Position numbers and translations under genes: made by a program. A model generated the notes under the pieces. That model did no database searches. It saw only the letters and a list, made by a program, of their open reading frames with translations, and had not been told where the DNA came from. This document shows positions 23,197 through 35,582 of a stretch of 64,000 nt of DNA, piece after piece. The DNA comes from Ceratodon purpureus (taxonomy: Eukaryota; Streptophyta; Bryopsida; Pseudoditrichales; Ditrichaceae): positions 7,044,967 through 7,108,966 of the forward strand of contig CM026423.1 of NCBI GenBank assembly GCA_014871385.1, written 5' to 3'. Position 1 is the stretch's first letter, and each line of letters opens with the position of its first letter.

Positions 23197-25243
23197 CGAG
23201 TAGCCTCAGTCACGGTGTCCGCGTTTTTGACAACGCTCTGGAGCGAGTGATACTATTGCCATAAATCTGGATGAGGATCTGCTTGGGCTGTTAATCCATG
23301 CTAGTTGGTTGGTTGTCTGTCTATGACGATTGATGCCTAGCGGATGAAAGACTTGTTGGAGTTGCAGCTGCAGAGTTACCATGCAAGTGATAAGATCCTC
23401 CCTCTACCACCGTTGTTTCTTTCATGCTCGTCTTTGCAGCGCCACAACGGTGATGATAGTCTGGTACATCGTAGCTAAATTAGGGTTTAGGGGATTATCC
23501 ATTAGGTGCATGTCTGTTGATCCGAGCTTGCTCTGTGTTGCTATCCAGGCTCGTTGGAATTGTTACATGTCGTAGAATCACTGCCATTTGTTAATATCAT
23601 GATGCTGGTGTGGTTGCAGAGGTTACTGGGAGGCTCTCGAGGAGGTACTAGCTGGTGTGAGTGATTCCTCGTGTCTTCCATGTACGGCATATCGACACCA
23701 TGCATCGCTACGGATTTCATGCCATACCAATCCTGAGAATTTTTTCCTCATGTACGCGTAAAGAAACATTGTACACTATGTACCTCCATGCCAAACATTA
23801 CATTCGCTCTCTTTTAAATTTTAATGACAGTCTGACTTTTACACTTCAAAGCAGTAGATCATTCTCTTCAATTCATTGCTACCCATCTTGCATGAAATGT
23901 GTGCATATGTGTGTTTCTTGTTGTTTTTGCATCACCTTGTTTGTGTTTTCTGAGTTTGTCATGAATCCACTATTGTACTTTGGTGTGAGCTTCTCCATTC
24001 TTGTCCACTGTAATCTTATTTCATCGTAAGCAAAGTGCATATAATTGCTTTCTCTTTGCTGACTCGACATATCTAGATCTTTATGAAGTTGTTGTTGTTG
24101 CAGATGTGACTCTAGTAGTTCACAGTTGTAGCAATTAATTTGGATATTGGAATGAGGATGTTGGTGCTGCTTCCCACCATATCCAGTTTGTTCCAAGTTG
24201 GTAGAACTTCGCCGTGCTTACTCAGCGTGGGAAGATGCAGCCCACAGTTCTTGACCAGTTGCTATGTACCATTTGTCAGAGTTGCTGCATTGGAATAGTG
24301 CTTTTCAGTTGCCATTGTCTGCTTGCCTACTACAGTACAGTGCTGCAGACTGGTTGTGGTGTCACATGAGAATGTTGAGGTGGGTGACGATTCAAATCTG
24401 TTGCCCATAGAATCTATGCATGATAAGCCAGTATATTTACCGGTAGTTTCAGGATTATAAGGAGTACCTTATTAATGCCACTTGACCCACCATTAGTGCA
24501 AGCCACATAAATGCATGTGCTCACTGAGAAGACATTCAGTTGCCAACTTGCCACTAAATTCAAGTCTAAAACCTATCGAAGCCTTGAAAGATTTTTGTAT
24601 AACTCTGAATATGAAATTGGAACCTTGGTTCACTTTGTAATGTAAAATATACATTTAGCTTGACAACATTGACCAGTAGACGCTTCACTCACTTGAGTTA
24701 TCCTGCAAGTTTAGGAATTACAAGGTGGAAGTTGTGGATCTAACTTAAATTAAGGGAGACACCTAAATGTGTCAAAATAAGAAGTTTTTCATGTCAAAAA
24801 CTGTCAATTTTTTTTGCATTGTTTTTCCTTACCATGTATGGGAAGGCCACAAAATTTTGACAATTTTTGGAGTGAAATGTTGTCATTCCTACAAAGATAT
24901 TCTTTGATAATTTAATGACAAATACTTGATTGATTTGTATAATAAATCTCTAAAGCAGTAAAGTTGTAGAACAAATTTTGTGACTTGCTAAACATCAAGA
25001 AAAAAATTAAAATTGGATAGCATGACTTATTAATGAAGTTGCAATGGAGTATATATTGTATACTTACAAATTTACCACCTTCTTGCCTTTGCATATAAAA
25101 TCTTAGAAATTCATGATGAAAATTACGATTGTATTACCATGTCCAAATTCTCCAAAAACTAGTTTCACAATATACGAAATTTAGAGATTAAATCTTATAT
25201 GTGGTTCAAATTTTAAGATTTAAGATTTTGTTTGAATTTCTCT
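23197..25243. other. 3' region of NTPase gene and intergenic DNA
   Basis: The first several hundred bases probably contain the 3' UTR. A moderately open frame at 23,661-24,029 has no recognised domain and sits in low-complexity T/C-rich sequence. Beyond 24,700 the DNA becomes AT-rich, and nothing else is supported. Confidence 0.45.
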
Positions 25244-25299
25244 AAGTTCCAAGTTTGAAACTTGGAACTTTATACAGTATATTTTGGCAAATATACTGT
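25244..25299. repeat. Two adjacent perfect inverted repeats
   Basis: Positions 25244-25270 form a perfect palindrome with 13-bp arms around one G (aagttccaagttt and its complement). Only three bases later, 25274-25299 forms a second hairpin with perfect 11-bp arms (acagtatattt) and the loop tggc. A long T run follows at about 25,379-25,398. These could be cruciform-prone sequences or the relic of a foldback element. Confidence 0.75.
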
Positions 25300-26071
25300 T
25301 GTTAAATCTAAATTTTGGTCATTTAAATGATTTATTTAACACGATTTTTTAATGATTTTTTTTTAATGTTTTAGATGGTTTTTTTTTTTTTTTTTTTTCC
25401 TCAGATTTTCATTTCTTGGTATTACTAAAACTCTGATTAGCCAAAGCTTCCAAATAAAACTATTAAGCAATTCCAAAAATACTTTTTCAGCCACCTAAGA
25501 TAATGAACAGTGGATATCACTTAATATAATTGGATACATTTTATACAGTAATACTATAGTTGAAAATCTATTATTCCAACTTTTCTATAAAAAACTTTTA
25601 TGCACTTAATTAATTATGCTATATGAATTTTCAAAGCATTGATTATAGGCATGCATACAAACATTTTTAAAACTTGATGTTTTTACAACATATGTGTAAA
25701 TTACATCAGATTTTATAACAAGCAAACCAAGCCATTCAAATACTTGATAAAAACTTTGCACCATCTGAATTCCGATGCAGAGTATTTTCGACCTCACAGT
25801 AGATGACACACGACACAATTCATGAGAGAAGTGGCGAAGAATAAATTGTGGCATATCTATTCTATTAAAAAAACATTGTCACAATACCATGTCACAAAAT
25901 TATCCAAATATTACATCCATACTTTTCTTCCACAATTCATTTCCCAAAAGTTTCCATGTTTTTTTCATGTTTTCAATTAATTCTCACTTTCCCAATGGCC
26001 TATGCAATTCTTGTACTTTCTTCCGTTACATTGCAACACGTTGATTGCTAGTATGACATATTTAAAAAGCA
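25300..26071. other. AT-rich intergenic DNA
   Basis: Contains a T homopolymer of about 20 bases near 25,380. Reading frames are short and have no motif. No RNA gene was seen. Confidence 0.5.
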
Positions 26072-26184
26072 CTAGTGAGACCCGTGCCGTTGAGCACATT
26101 GACTGCAGCTCGGTTTGTCTCCTCGACGGATTCCATTGTGGAACCGTCGAGTGAGACAAACATGCTCAATTGCAAGATAGATGT
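26072..26184 (-). mobile_element. Helitron-like 3' end with subterminal palindrome, minus strand (copy 2)
   Basis: Read on the minus strand, the segment runs from the 70-bp palindromic element (26184-26115; core palindrome 26158-26116) to gtgctcaacggcac, which can form a 4-bp stem. It then ends ggg...CTAG at 26072, followed by T. The terminal 29 bases match the plus-strand end at 17,336, and the palindromic part matches 5968-6037. A hairpin about 10-12 bases before CTRR|T is the Helitron 3' signature. The element would extend right into the leader of the next gene. Confidence 0.62.
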
Positions 26185-26648
26185 CCGGAGCAATAACACT
26201 CTGGGCTTGCAACGAAAAAAAAACCCACCAAGGAATTTGAGACATCACACACCAATTCTCAGTCCACACCACTACAATTACTCAAGTGGACTCACACGTT
26301 TCAGTAAGTTTTTGTGGGTTTTTGTGGGTTTCTGGCCTCAGATCTAATCCTCCACAATCACAACCACACTCTCCACCCAACAATCAATACCCAATTCCTC
26401 ATACCTCTGCAAACTTTCTCACACAATTCTGGAATGATGGAGCTGATGGGGAGCTGAGAATTTTGTTGGGTTTTCGCACCACCACTTGAATTGATGGCAC
26501 ACTTGGTGAAAGAGTTCACATGGGTGAGGTGAAGGATGAGGCTTTGAAGCTTTCAGTAGCTTGGAGATTCTCCCCTAATTTTCTTCTGCAGGATTGGTGA
26601 GTGGGTGGTTTTATGAAAGCTAGGGTGAGTTGATTATTTTGGTGCTGG
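26185..26648. other. Probable leader of the CREST-like gene
   Basis: GC-richer than the DNA to the left, without a recognised ORF. It includes the short tandem gtttttgtgggtttttgtgggtt at about 26,310. It lies directly upstream of the first coding exon and may overlap the body of the minus-strand Helitron-like element. Confidence 0.4.
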
Positions 26649-28937
26649 ATGAGGAGAAGTGGTGGGAGTATGAAGGAGCTCTTCTTCAAGCTCATGGTAA
26701 TTGCTCAAACTTTCATGTCCCATGTTGGTTGCATTTTTCTGTGATTGTTTCTACTTGAATTCTTGATGTATTGCGAGTTTATCATGCTCTGTTGGAGTTT
26801 GGGTTTGGTTATGTCTGAATTTTACAGACTGGGAGCAGTGTAGGATTTTTCTGAACCGAGAATGCGAGAACCCTAAATGATATCAATTGAGGATTGCCTG
26901 TTCAGATGTGCATTGTGAGCTGTGGGATTTAGTTTTTTTCATCAATCTTCTCAGCTCACTTCACAGCGTATGAATGATCAAAGTCGTTTAAGGAGATGTA
27001 TCCCATATGTTTCAGACCCTTGGAACTCCAGGGTTTTTTTTGATACAGAAGCTGTAGTGAGTGATTTGAGTCTGTAGTTGAAATTTTTGGAAGGAGGTAG
27101 TGACGTTTGTATTTCAGCTCCAGCTTCGAAATGCAGGTTTTGAAGAAAGTGAAGTTGTGCATTCGAAGATGCTCTTATGGGAGTACACAGAGACACCAAT
27201 GCAGTATTCGAAGCTTCTCCACGAAGTCCAAGTATCAGACAGCCAAAGTGTTGCAGAGACATACCAGTCCTCATCGGAAGATGCCATCACTTTGTTGTAA
27301 GATTCTGTTGAACGAACCGTGTCTTTAATTTTCATTTTCTTACCCCTTGATGATTCCTGGATGGAGTGATGCTGATGCACACTTTGTTATCCTTGCAGGG
27401 ATGCTGCATTCAATGAGTGCCGAGCCCTAAAGACCCAAGGCATATATGAATTTTGCAGAACAGCCTGGGATCAGAGGCCATCATGGATGCGAACGGTGTA
27501 CTCTGGTAAAGAAGGTGAGCCACTCCGAACTATTTATTTATCTCAAGCTGTGTAAGGAAAACATTAATCCCTAGACTGTTGTTTTTGCACGCTATTTTAA
27601 GAGTCTTGACAGTTCTTTTCTTTGGCAACAGGAGACCACACTTTAGTGGAAACTGCCGTCAATGTTGCGACGTCCGTTCCTTTCGTCCTTGTCGGCCTTC
27701 AAGTCCCACGGTATGTTTTGAGGTTTTATCCATTTATTTCAGATTCGTAGATATCTACATTGTGTCTCAATGTACTGTGTCCTGCGAGTTCTCATATGAG
27801 CTTAGTACGATATTTACAGAAGTTGGATTTCTTAAGATTGGCGAGGAAGTCAGTCTTCAAGGCTGAAGAAACTTTTGGGCAGAGTTTTGCGTCGTGGTGG
27901 TGCCTTGTAGATGGTTTGAGTGTTGTTTATTCTTGGTCTTTCAAGTGGTGAATCTTTGTGGTTTGTTGCAGGAATAATTTTTCGACTTCAATGTATGCCA
28001 ATTCGTTGATCGGTGTAGGCATGGCTTCTACCTTATATCACACGTCCCGAGGAGAGGTCCGGAAATGTACAAGATGGGGTGATTATGCGATGATTGCAAC
28101 TTCAACTTTGGTAAATCTCTATTTACACTGCTATGAGAAGCTGCTGCCTACCGGTATTTGAACAATGTGTTTGCTTTTGGTACGAATATAGTCACTGAAA
28201 CAGTGGAGGTTGAGATCCAAGACTCCTTCATGCAAGTACTGATGTGAATAATTTTTATGCTGGCAGTGCATGTCATCGGCAGTAGTACTAAATAAGGACA
28301 ATAAGCAATCGAAGGCTTTAATTCTTGCTTCAATCGCTATGCTCCCGTTTCAGCCTTTGCTTGTCGCAGCAATTCACACTAGTATTGTAGAGGTATGTTA
28401 ACATCTCCTGGAACTCCAATGTGTAAATCCCTGCTTAGATTTGACTCTCTTCTGTTTGACTAGCATGGACCTTTAATAACCTACTGGGATACCTGTTGGG
28501 AATTAGATTTCCGTGCTCTTGAAACTCATGCTAATTCTCAGGCACAAAAATCTTCTGTTGATACTAATTGACCAAAAGAGTGTAGCGTCTGAAAGGCTCT
28601 TATTTGTTTCGGCTACTCTTGTTGCATCATAATATCATAGAGGGTAGGGGCATTATGCAAAGTGACTATAATGTGATGATTTTCTGTTTATATGATTATC
28701 TTCTCTACATTGCACATTGTGACCGATCCCCATGGTTGTGTGTAGGCCGAGTTTGCAAGAAAGGCATTTGAAAATCCAAAACTTCGAGGGGCACATGCTG
28801 TACATACGGCGACCTCTCTGATTGGAGGTGCACTTTTTGTAGCAGATGACATCTTCCCAGACACACCTTTCATTCACGCTGCCTGGCATTGTGCAGCAGC
28901 TGTAGGTGTGATGACTATCAACTCCCTCATCGAGTGA
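26649..28937 (+). CDS. CREST-superfamily-like multi-pass membrane protein
   Basis: Seven exons: 26649-26696, 27118-27296, 27399-27514, 27632-27710, 27972-28110, 28267-28392 and 28746-28937. All junctions are GT/AG and phases agree, giving 292 aa. The N-terminal 110 residues are hydrophilic. The rest holds about five to seven membrane helices (VNVATSVPFVLVGLQ, YANSLIGVGMAST, ILASIAMLPFQPLLVAAI, HAAWHCAAAVGVMTI). Conserved polar residues follow the CREST pattern of alkaline ceramidases, PAQR receptors and TMEM8: Ser-x3-His in STLYH, an Asp in WGDYAM, and His-x3-His in HAAWH. Those residues bind a metal in family members with known structure, so a lipid-amide hydrolase role is possible. The substrate is unknown. 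The first exon (MRRSGGSMKELFFKLM) is the least certain part. Confidence 0.75.
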
Positions 28938-31900
28938 AATTTCCGGTATGTCGGATATTTGGGTGCTAGGTCAGTGATTTCTCGGCAGCCTGCCCTTGTA
29001 CATATTATGTTGGAAATTGGGCTCATTGTTTCCATTAATTCAATACCGGTAGCAACTTCTTGAAAGTTCTGGCAAATTCGCCTTAACCTCATGTAAACTG
29101 TTCAGCTTCAGAAGTGCAAACGGTGTAATTTACCTATTTTTTATTCGAGAGAATACTAAAAATACTGATGGCAATTTTATCTAAGCCTTTTGACGGGCGC
29201 GAAATTTGTCAGAAGCTAAACATTTTAGCTTTGTTCCTTGAATTTACAATATTGATGAAAACCCTGTGCGATTGTGGACAAGTTATGTCAAGCGATTGTT
29301 TTGTCAAACGCTGTCAAGGACGGCTGCCATTCTTCAGGTGAACGTGTGCATTTTTTAGAACACTATTGCGAGTCTTTTACAACAATGTTTAAAACTCTTC
29401 TCCCAGAGTATGATCTGGATCCATTTTCATACATTCACGTACTATACTGAAAGACTTATCTGAAACTTTTGTCCCTAGGGCAATAAGCGACGATACACAT
29501 ACTCGTTTATTTCACCCAGCTTGAACATTTTTATTTGTGAACTGGATAGACGTTTCAAGCTTGAAATTGTCAACACATAGGTTCTAATAGCTTCGACATA
29601 ATTTTCCATTGGCACAAAGTCTTTGCACCCGGCTCTGACGAAAGGAAAAGGAACTTCGAAGTCCTTCGTAGTGTTTCCTATGGACCCTCAAATCGTCCAA
29701 ACTTGTCATTTTATGTTGCAGACTTGCAGTGACATTCAAGCTAGTTCTTTATTCTCCAACCAATGCGAGGGATTGAAGATTATCAATCCGGTTGGACATC
29801 ATAGTATGCACGAACTGCATGAACATCTCTAAGACTGGTCCTTCTGCACGGCTGCATAAGAAAAACAAAGAGGTCAAGATCCCAAGGTTGCCATTGATCC
29901 AAGTAATCAGGGATCGTACTCATTCCCGAGTGAGATGTAATTGTCCTCATTGTAGAAAGTTCCGAAATTCATATACCTTCAACGAAGAGCCTGCTAGTCA
30001 AAGAATCGGGTTATTATAACATTTACTTCGCAGCTGCAAAGACACAGCAGAGGACTTGACGGTTGAACAATACTGTTGCCAATGCACGACAGAAACGGTA
30101 ATTTTCTCTGTTCGCATCCATTAATCCGCATGTTCATGTGTACATCCTTCACAGAGTAGCTCAAGATTTACGTTACTTGATCATGCACAAGTCACGAGAG
30201 TGGCATGGGTTGAACAATATGTATATGAATTGTGGACGTCAGTAAGAGCCATGCTTATTAAGCTATTAAGATGTGACTAACAACAGCTCAGAGAAAGGTT
30301 TTGTATATCAATCAGTTGGTGAGACGTAATCCAGTGATATTATAACTCCACATTAAACACAGGCAGACCGGGAGGGACCGTTACCCTGGGGTGTGTTTCT
30401 GGAGAATGGACTGTCCAAATACCTCCTCACCTGCTGGTAGAAGTCAACAGGATACTTGGGGAAACCTTATACTCCTGCCATGAAGTTATCATGGCAATTG
30501 AATCAAAATTGTATTCCTTGCGTGAGGTCCGCCAAAATACAAGGGTAAACTTGTACAAGATCTCGTGCACGAACCGCAAGGTAAACTTGGGAAGAACTCA
30601 TCAGAAGAACACGCAACCAGCCCTATTTTTTATGTCATGTTGTTTTCCGCCCGGAAAATATTGTCGTTACCTGACGGATGATAGAAACGCTCAAAAGTAT
30701 TCAAACTGTGATGATTCTTATATCCAAAAATTTATGCTGCTTTATGCTCCACTTCAGTTGAATTCTGCACTCAGCTAAATCGACAGCTGTCCGCACATCC
30801 ATAGTACTGTAAAAAGTGTTGAGATGGAACAGCTAGTAAACTGGGACTGTTCGTTTCTTCAGGAACGACATGAGGCAACCAGCTGCTACTCACGTATTAC
30901 TTAGCACACTGCACGTAGAAAATCCTTTCTTGGGCAATTTTTTACAAGAACTCGGCAGCGGTCTCCTCCACGAACAGGACCTGGTGTTCTTCAGGGATGA
31001 GAAAGTCCTCGTACATGATGTCAATTAGCACTTCTGTGAACAAAGCCATGAGTCCAATATTGCCCACTTCAATGAAAAGAAACTGCACATATTTGCCACG
31101 TCTCATCGTTTTGGAAGCCACACAGCATACCAAATCGCCATCTCTGTATAAATAAGTCCTGCAGCTATGCATACCTTTAATTCACTCAGTCGCCTCTGCA
31201 AATGCCGGGAAGCTTTTCTAGTCAAAATCATTTTTAGGAAAGTCCGCTCAGGCTCAATGTAGGCCAATCAACTTCTCCACGGGCACTCTTAAAATACCAA
31301 CCGAGTGTTTGCTGGCAGAAGTGGATTGTAGAAGCTTCGCATCAAGTTGCTGTCCCACTTCTTCAGACTATCTATTCTTCTGTCTGAACATGAAGAAGAT
31401 TGTTGACTCACGGCGCCGGGATTCATGAGTCCCATGGCACTGAACTACTACTCTGATCTAAAATGCATCTGAAAAAGTTCCCGAACTACCACTGTATGAG
31501 TGTAAAGCTCACCGATGAGTCTCAGTGATACATATCGATGAGACGACACCTGGTTTCACATTGTTTTCCGAGTCAGCCAGTTCGAAGCTGTTGACAGCTT
31601 TCAAGTTAATTCTATTCTTGCGCGCAACTTAAAAACACAGCGCTTCACAGCCGTTCAAGCAACATAGTATTAAACTCCCAGCACCTAGAATTAGAGAGCA
31701 CCGTGCCCCGTTCAGCTCTTGCTGTAGATCCCAGACAGACAAATCCTCTAGCTTTGAGTTATAACAGACTGACAAATTATGTAGCTTTGAGTTGTAGTAG
31801 CATTACCACAACAGACTCTTGATTCAGGGTGGTCATTTTGATGAGAGATTACCTTCTTAGATTCGGGTTCCATTTCTAGAACCGTTTGTATTATAGCTAG

Positions 31901-31939
31901 TTTTCAATTTTACGGTGAGATTTATTATCATATTGAAGG
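28938..31939. other. 3-kb intergenic region, no gene supported
   Basis: Mixed composition. Open frames at 29,623-30,019, 30,491-30,778 and 30,942-31,172 (minus) are under 100 codons and have no recognised domain, splice-consistent neighbours or coding bias. Some could be eroded gene remnants. The last few hundred bases should contain the promoter of the glyoxal-oxidase-like gene. Confidence 0.45.
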
Positions 31940-34094
31940 ATGAGGATGCTCAGTTCTACTCGCTTGCTAATCCCAAGACTTATCATATTCATCGTAGAAT
32001 TGTTGGTGTTGACGGTTCGCTTCGTTGATGCAGCGCCTCTGGGGACATGGAACCTTCTTGTAGAGAATGCAGGAATCTCCTCCATGCACACAGCCGTGAC
32101 GCACTACGATACCGTGATACTTCTAGACAGGACCAATATTGGCGCATCGAGGATAAATTTCACAAACGGATACTGCCGCGACAATCCAGATGACCGGGTG
32201 CTGAAGCATGACTGCAGTGCGCACTCGGTGATGTTCGACCCTCTCACTAATAGCCTTCGGCCATTGACGGTCTTCACAGACACATGGTGCAGCTCGGGGC
32301 AGATAGTTGCGAATGGCTCCATGGTGCAAACAGGGGGAGACTACGAGGGCCTGTACAAGGTCCGGCTGCTGGACGCTTGCCCAGCAGGGGGTTCATGCGA
32401 CTGGGTCGAATCGGAGTCCGAGGCTCTTGTGGATCCTCGGTGGTACGCCAGCAATCAGGTGCTGCCTGATGGGCGCCAGATTGTTGTCGGGGGAAGGTAT
32501 ACATATTCCTACGAGTTTGTGCCGAAGACAAGCTCAGGGGAAGGATCCTTCAGCTTGAGTTTCTTACACGATGTGCAAGACAATCAGAATGACAACATGT
32601 ATCCCTTCGTGCATCTGCTGCCCGATGGCAACCTGTTTATCTTCGCAAACCGGGATTCAATTCTGCTGGATTATGTCAACAACCGGGTTCTGAAGACCTA
32701 CCCGACCATTCCTGGCGAGCCCAGGAACTATCCTTCAGCAGGCTCCTCCGTGATGTTACCATTGGATCACACAAACAATTTCACGGTGGCGGAGATCCTG
32801 GTATGCGGGGGCGCGCAGTACGGGGCGTTCCGAAGCAGCACAGGGAACACATGGCCAGCGTCGGACACCTGCGGGAGAATCGTTGCGACTGACTCCAACC
32901 CCAAGTGGAGCATGGAGACGATGCCCATCCGGCGCACCATGGGCGACACGGTCATCCTCCCAACTGCAGACATCCTGCTCATCAACGGCGCCAGGAATGG
33001 ATGTCAAGGGTGGGGGAAAGCCACCAACCCGGCACTCAACCCCGTCAACTACGCCACATACAACGCTGCATCGAGGTTCCAAGTCCTCGCCCCGACCACC
33101 ATCCCGAGGCTGTACCACTCCACCGCAAACCTCCTCACTGACGGTCGCATCCTCCTCGCAGGCAGCAACACTCACCAATACTACACCTTCTCAGGCGACT
33201 ACCCCACCGAGCTCCGCATCGATGCTTTCGCACCACCATATCTAGATTCAAGGTAACACCCTCTTCCTAAAAAACCAAGCAATGAAATTTCAACTGCATG
33301 CTGTGAACGCAATACTCGAAACTAGATGGCGTGCTTTAGTTCATTACAAAGCTGATAACAACACGCTTCCAGTAAACCATTCCTTCAAACATATACTCCA
33401 TCCTTGAATTCAGAGTGCCAATCTGAAACCTGTAGGTTTTGATCACTCTTCCTTAAACCCTAAACCCTGAACCTTAAATCCTGATTGCAAGTCACAACCC
33501 AAAAGGTTAGGAGTTCCATGACAAGATCAGCATTGAGTTAGACTGTAAGCTGTAAACATAAGATGAATCTCACTAATCTAGAACCATCAAACCTTACTGC
33601 AGATGTCATTTTATCCTCTGAATCCTGTGTTGGGACCATCGAGCTCTAATATGCTGGAGATATATCCACATGTACTTTCAGGATAACATTAGTATATATA
33701 TTCTCAGCGCATTGTGTGATATGCTTGGTGTTTGTTCTGACGATCATGTGATGGTTGCAGTTACGATACGCACCGGCCAGCGATCTTCAGGCTGTCGACG
33801 ACATCGATCAGATACGGGTCGATGTTCCAGGTGGTGTACACAGTGGGGGAGAAGGAGGGCGAGTTCGAGGTGAATCTGCTGAGCTCGCCGTTCACGACGC
33901 ACTCGTACTCGCAGGGGCAGCGCATGCTGCGCCTGGCGACGACGGAGCCTGTGCCGACGATTCTGGGCAGGGCGTTCTCCGCCATGGCGACTGCTCCGGG
34001 AAGCGCCGTGGTGGCTCCGCCGGGGTATTACATGCTGTTGGCTTTGCAGGGCGGCATCCCCAGCAAGGGCCTCTGGGTTCGCCTCACCAGCTAA
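31940..34094 (+). CDS. Glyoxal/aldehyde oxidase-like secreted copper-radical oxidase
   Basis: Two exons, 31940-33252 and 33761-34094 (GT/AG, phase 2/1), encode 548 aa. The first about 31 residues are a signal peptide (LLIPRLIIFIVELLVLTVRFVDA). The enzyme is therefore expected in the wall or apoplast, where plant GLOX proteins oxidise aldehydes to acids and release hydrogen peroxide. The N-terminal glyoxal-oxidase domain has CSAHSVMFDP and TDTWCSSGQ, whose Cys is the candidate partner of the Cys-Tyr cofactor. DPRWYASNQVLPDGR and PRLYHSTANLLTDGRIL (Tyr and His copper ligands) follow. The C-terminal galactose-oxidase-like domain has YDTHRPAIFRL, TTHSYSQGQRMLRL (His ligand) and APPGYYMLLAL. Length and motif order fit the plant family. 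Nothing is truncated. Confidence 0.92.
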
Positions 34095-35508
34095 CGGGGC
34101 CCGGTATCACTAAACTTGTCTAAGGTGAGAGAAAATCCAACACCAACGTTATCCGCAAAGAGCAACGGCTATGTAATTATTTTTTCTTGAATGTTTTTTT
34201 AAAATGAAATTTCTATTATTATTGTTTTATTGTTTCTTTTCTTTGTAACTTTTTTTTTTGATAAAAATTTCCTTTTCTTTGTAATTTAAAAATTCATGTT
34301 TGATATGTTTGGACTTTAGGTTGTTTTTCTTAGGGGTGTTGTTTCAGGGTAAAGTCATTTGCCTTTGGTAGGGTGATGGATTGAGTTTAGTAGTTTGAGA
34401 ATTTGTAAGAAACTGGTTGTATTGTGAAGTGATGGAGGTTGTAATCCACTTTTGTGTGTGTTTGCTTTCAGATTGAATTTGCAATTGGAGCACCTTCTTT
34501 TTGCTTCACAGCTTATTTTTATATTTTTGGGAGTTGAGTGTATGTGTAGGTTTTGTTTGGGTTGATTCTCATTATCCAAATATTTTCAGATTTGGAAAAA
34601 GCCATGATTATTGGAAGTTGGAAGTATTTACGATGCATTTTTTGATTTCTAGACAGCAGAAAAAGAGTATGGTTGGAATGGGTGATCAACCTTAATCCCT
34701 TCCTTTTTATAAAAGTAAATGAAATCATCTGTTTTTAAAAATTGTGCAATCCATGGCCTGGTTAGCTTACCAACCACTCAAAACATTTGTTATATTTCCC
34801 TCTTGTCCAATTGTTGCTGGTTTTCTACACAGTCCGAGTACATGGTGGTTTTTCATTGCCCTTGTTAGTTTTTAGATGCCTTATCAAAAATTCGTTAACT
34901 CAGAGTTGTATTCACAACTCTATATTCAAAGTGGGCAAATTTGACTGGAATTCTCCTATAAGGTATTTGCTGATTATATTGTAATAGAGTTAGACTTAAC
35001 AGCATGACCTGGATCCAATATGGTTGGATCTTGTAAGTCAGAAAGCTGTAAATTTGCATGGGTCACAAGGGCTGTTTTTGACCAAACAATTTGGGCTCCA
35101 ACCGAGAGACACTAAGTGGTACCTTGTTCTTGGTTGAAAGCGTTGTAAGTCGGGTATAATTCTTGAAATAATATTATTCAATAATTCAATAACTTATGAC
35201 TCTCTTATTCCATATCCTTAAAAAACCAAATTACGAAAATATTGGTTGTATAATTTTTTTTAATACTTTGTTTTTAGATTTCAAAAATTCTAAGGCTTAG
35301 ATTTTTGGTTGGGCTTAAAGGTGAGCACCCTCCATGAGATTACTACATTGAATGGATTCAAGCCCAAAAAAAACATGGTCCACTTTTTCCATGTAAGATT
35401 TCACTTAAATTTCTCATCCATAAAAAAACATAGACTTCATAAAAAAACATAGGCTTCAAAAAGGTCAAAATCGTGATTGATCAATTACTTATACTATCCA
35501 CTAATTAA
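34095..35508. other. Intergenic, no gene supported
   Basis: 3' UTR of the oxidase gene followed by A/T-rich sequence. A short direct repeat, cataaaaaaacatag(a/g)cttca, occurs twice at about 35,420-35,460. No ORF with a recognisable domain was seen. Confidence 0.5.
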
Positions 35509-35582
35509 TGCTCCCGGGGGGGCTCGAACCCACGACCTTCGGCTCATAAGACCGATGCTCTAACCAGCTGAGCTACGGGGGC
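35509..35582 (-). tRNA. tRNA, anticodon loop CTTATGA (UAU, Ile) with mismatches
   Basis: On the minus strand the sequence folds as a cloverleaf. The acceptor is GCCCCCG/CGGGAGC, the D arm GCTC-GAGC with AGCTGGTTA, and the anticodon stem TCGGT/GCCGA with loop CTTATGA. The variable loop is AGGTC and the T arm GTGGG-TTCGAGC-CCCCC. Internal A and B boxes (TAGCTCAGCTGG, GGTTCGAGCC) are present. The anticodon reads UAU, so isoleucine is the direct call. Position 37 is G where AUN-decoding tRNAs normally have A, and there is one mismatch each in the acceptor (C3-A70) and T stem. It may be a variant or weakly functional copy. No strong T-run terminator follows immediately. Confidence 0.8.

Noticed and set aside
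23661..24029. 122-codon Cys/Phe/Ser-rich plus-strand frame downstream of the NTPase gene
   Set aside because: Translation of T/C-rich low-complexity sequence in a probable 3' UTR. No domain or conserved pattern.
29623..30019. Frame with Cys-rich CNCPHCRK, considered as a zinc-binding fragment
   Set aside because: Short, with overlapping alternative frames. No second half of a CXC or other zinc domain and no splice-consistent partner.
30942..31172. 76-codon minus-strand frame
   Set aside because: No motif, no promoter or partner exons. Amino-acid composition is compatible with chance.
32756..33178. 140-codon frame opposite the oxidase gene
   Set aside because: Shadow of the GC-rich 3' half of exon 1 of the glyoxal-oxidase-like gene.
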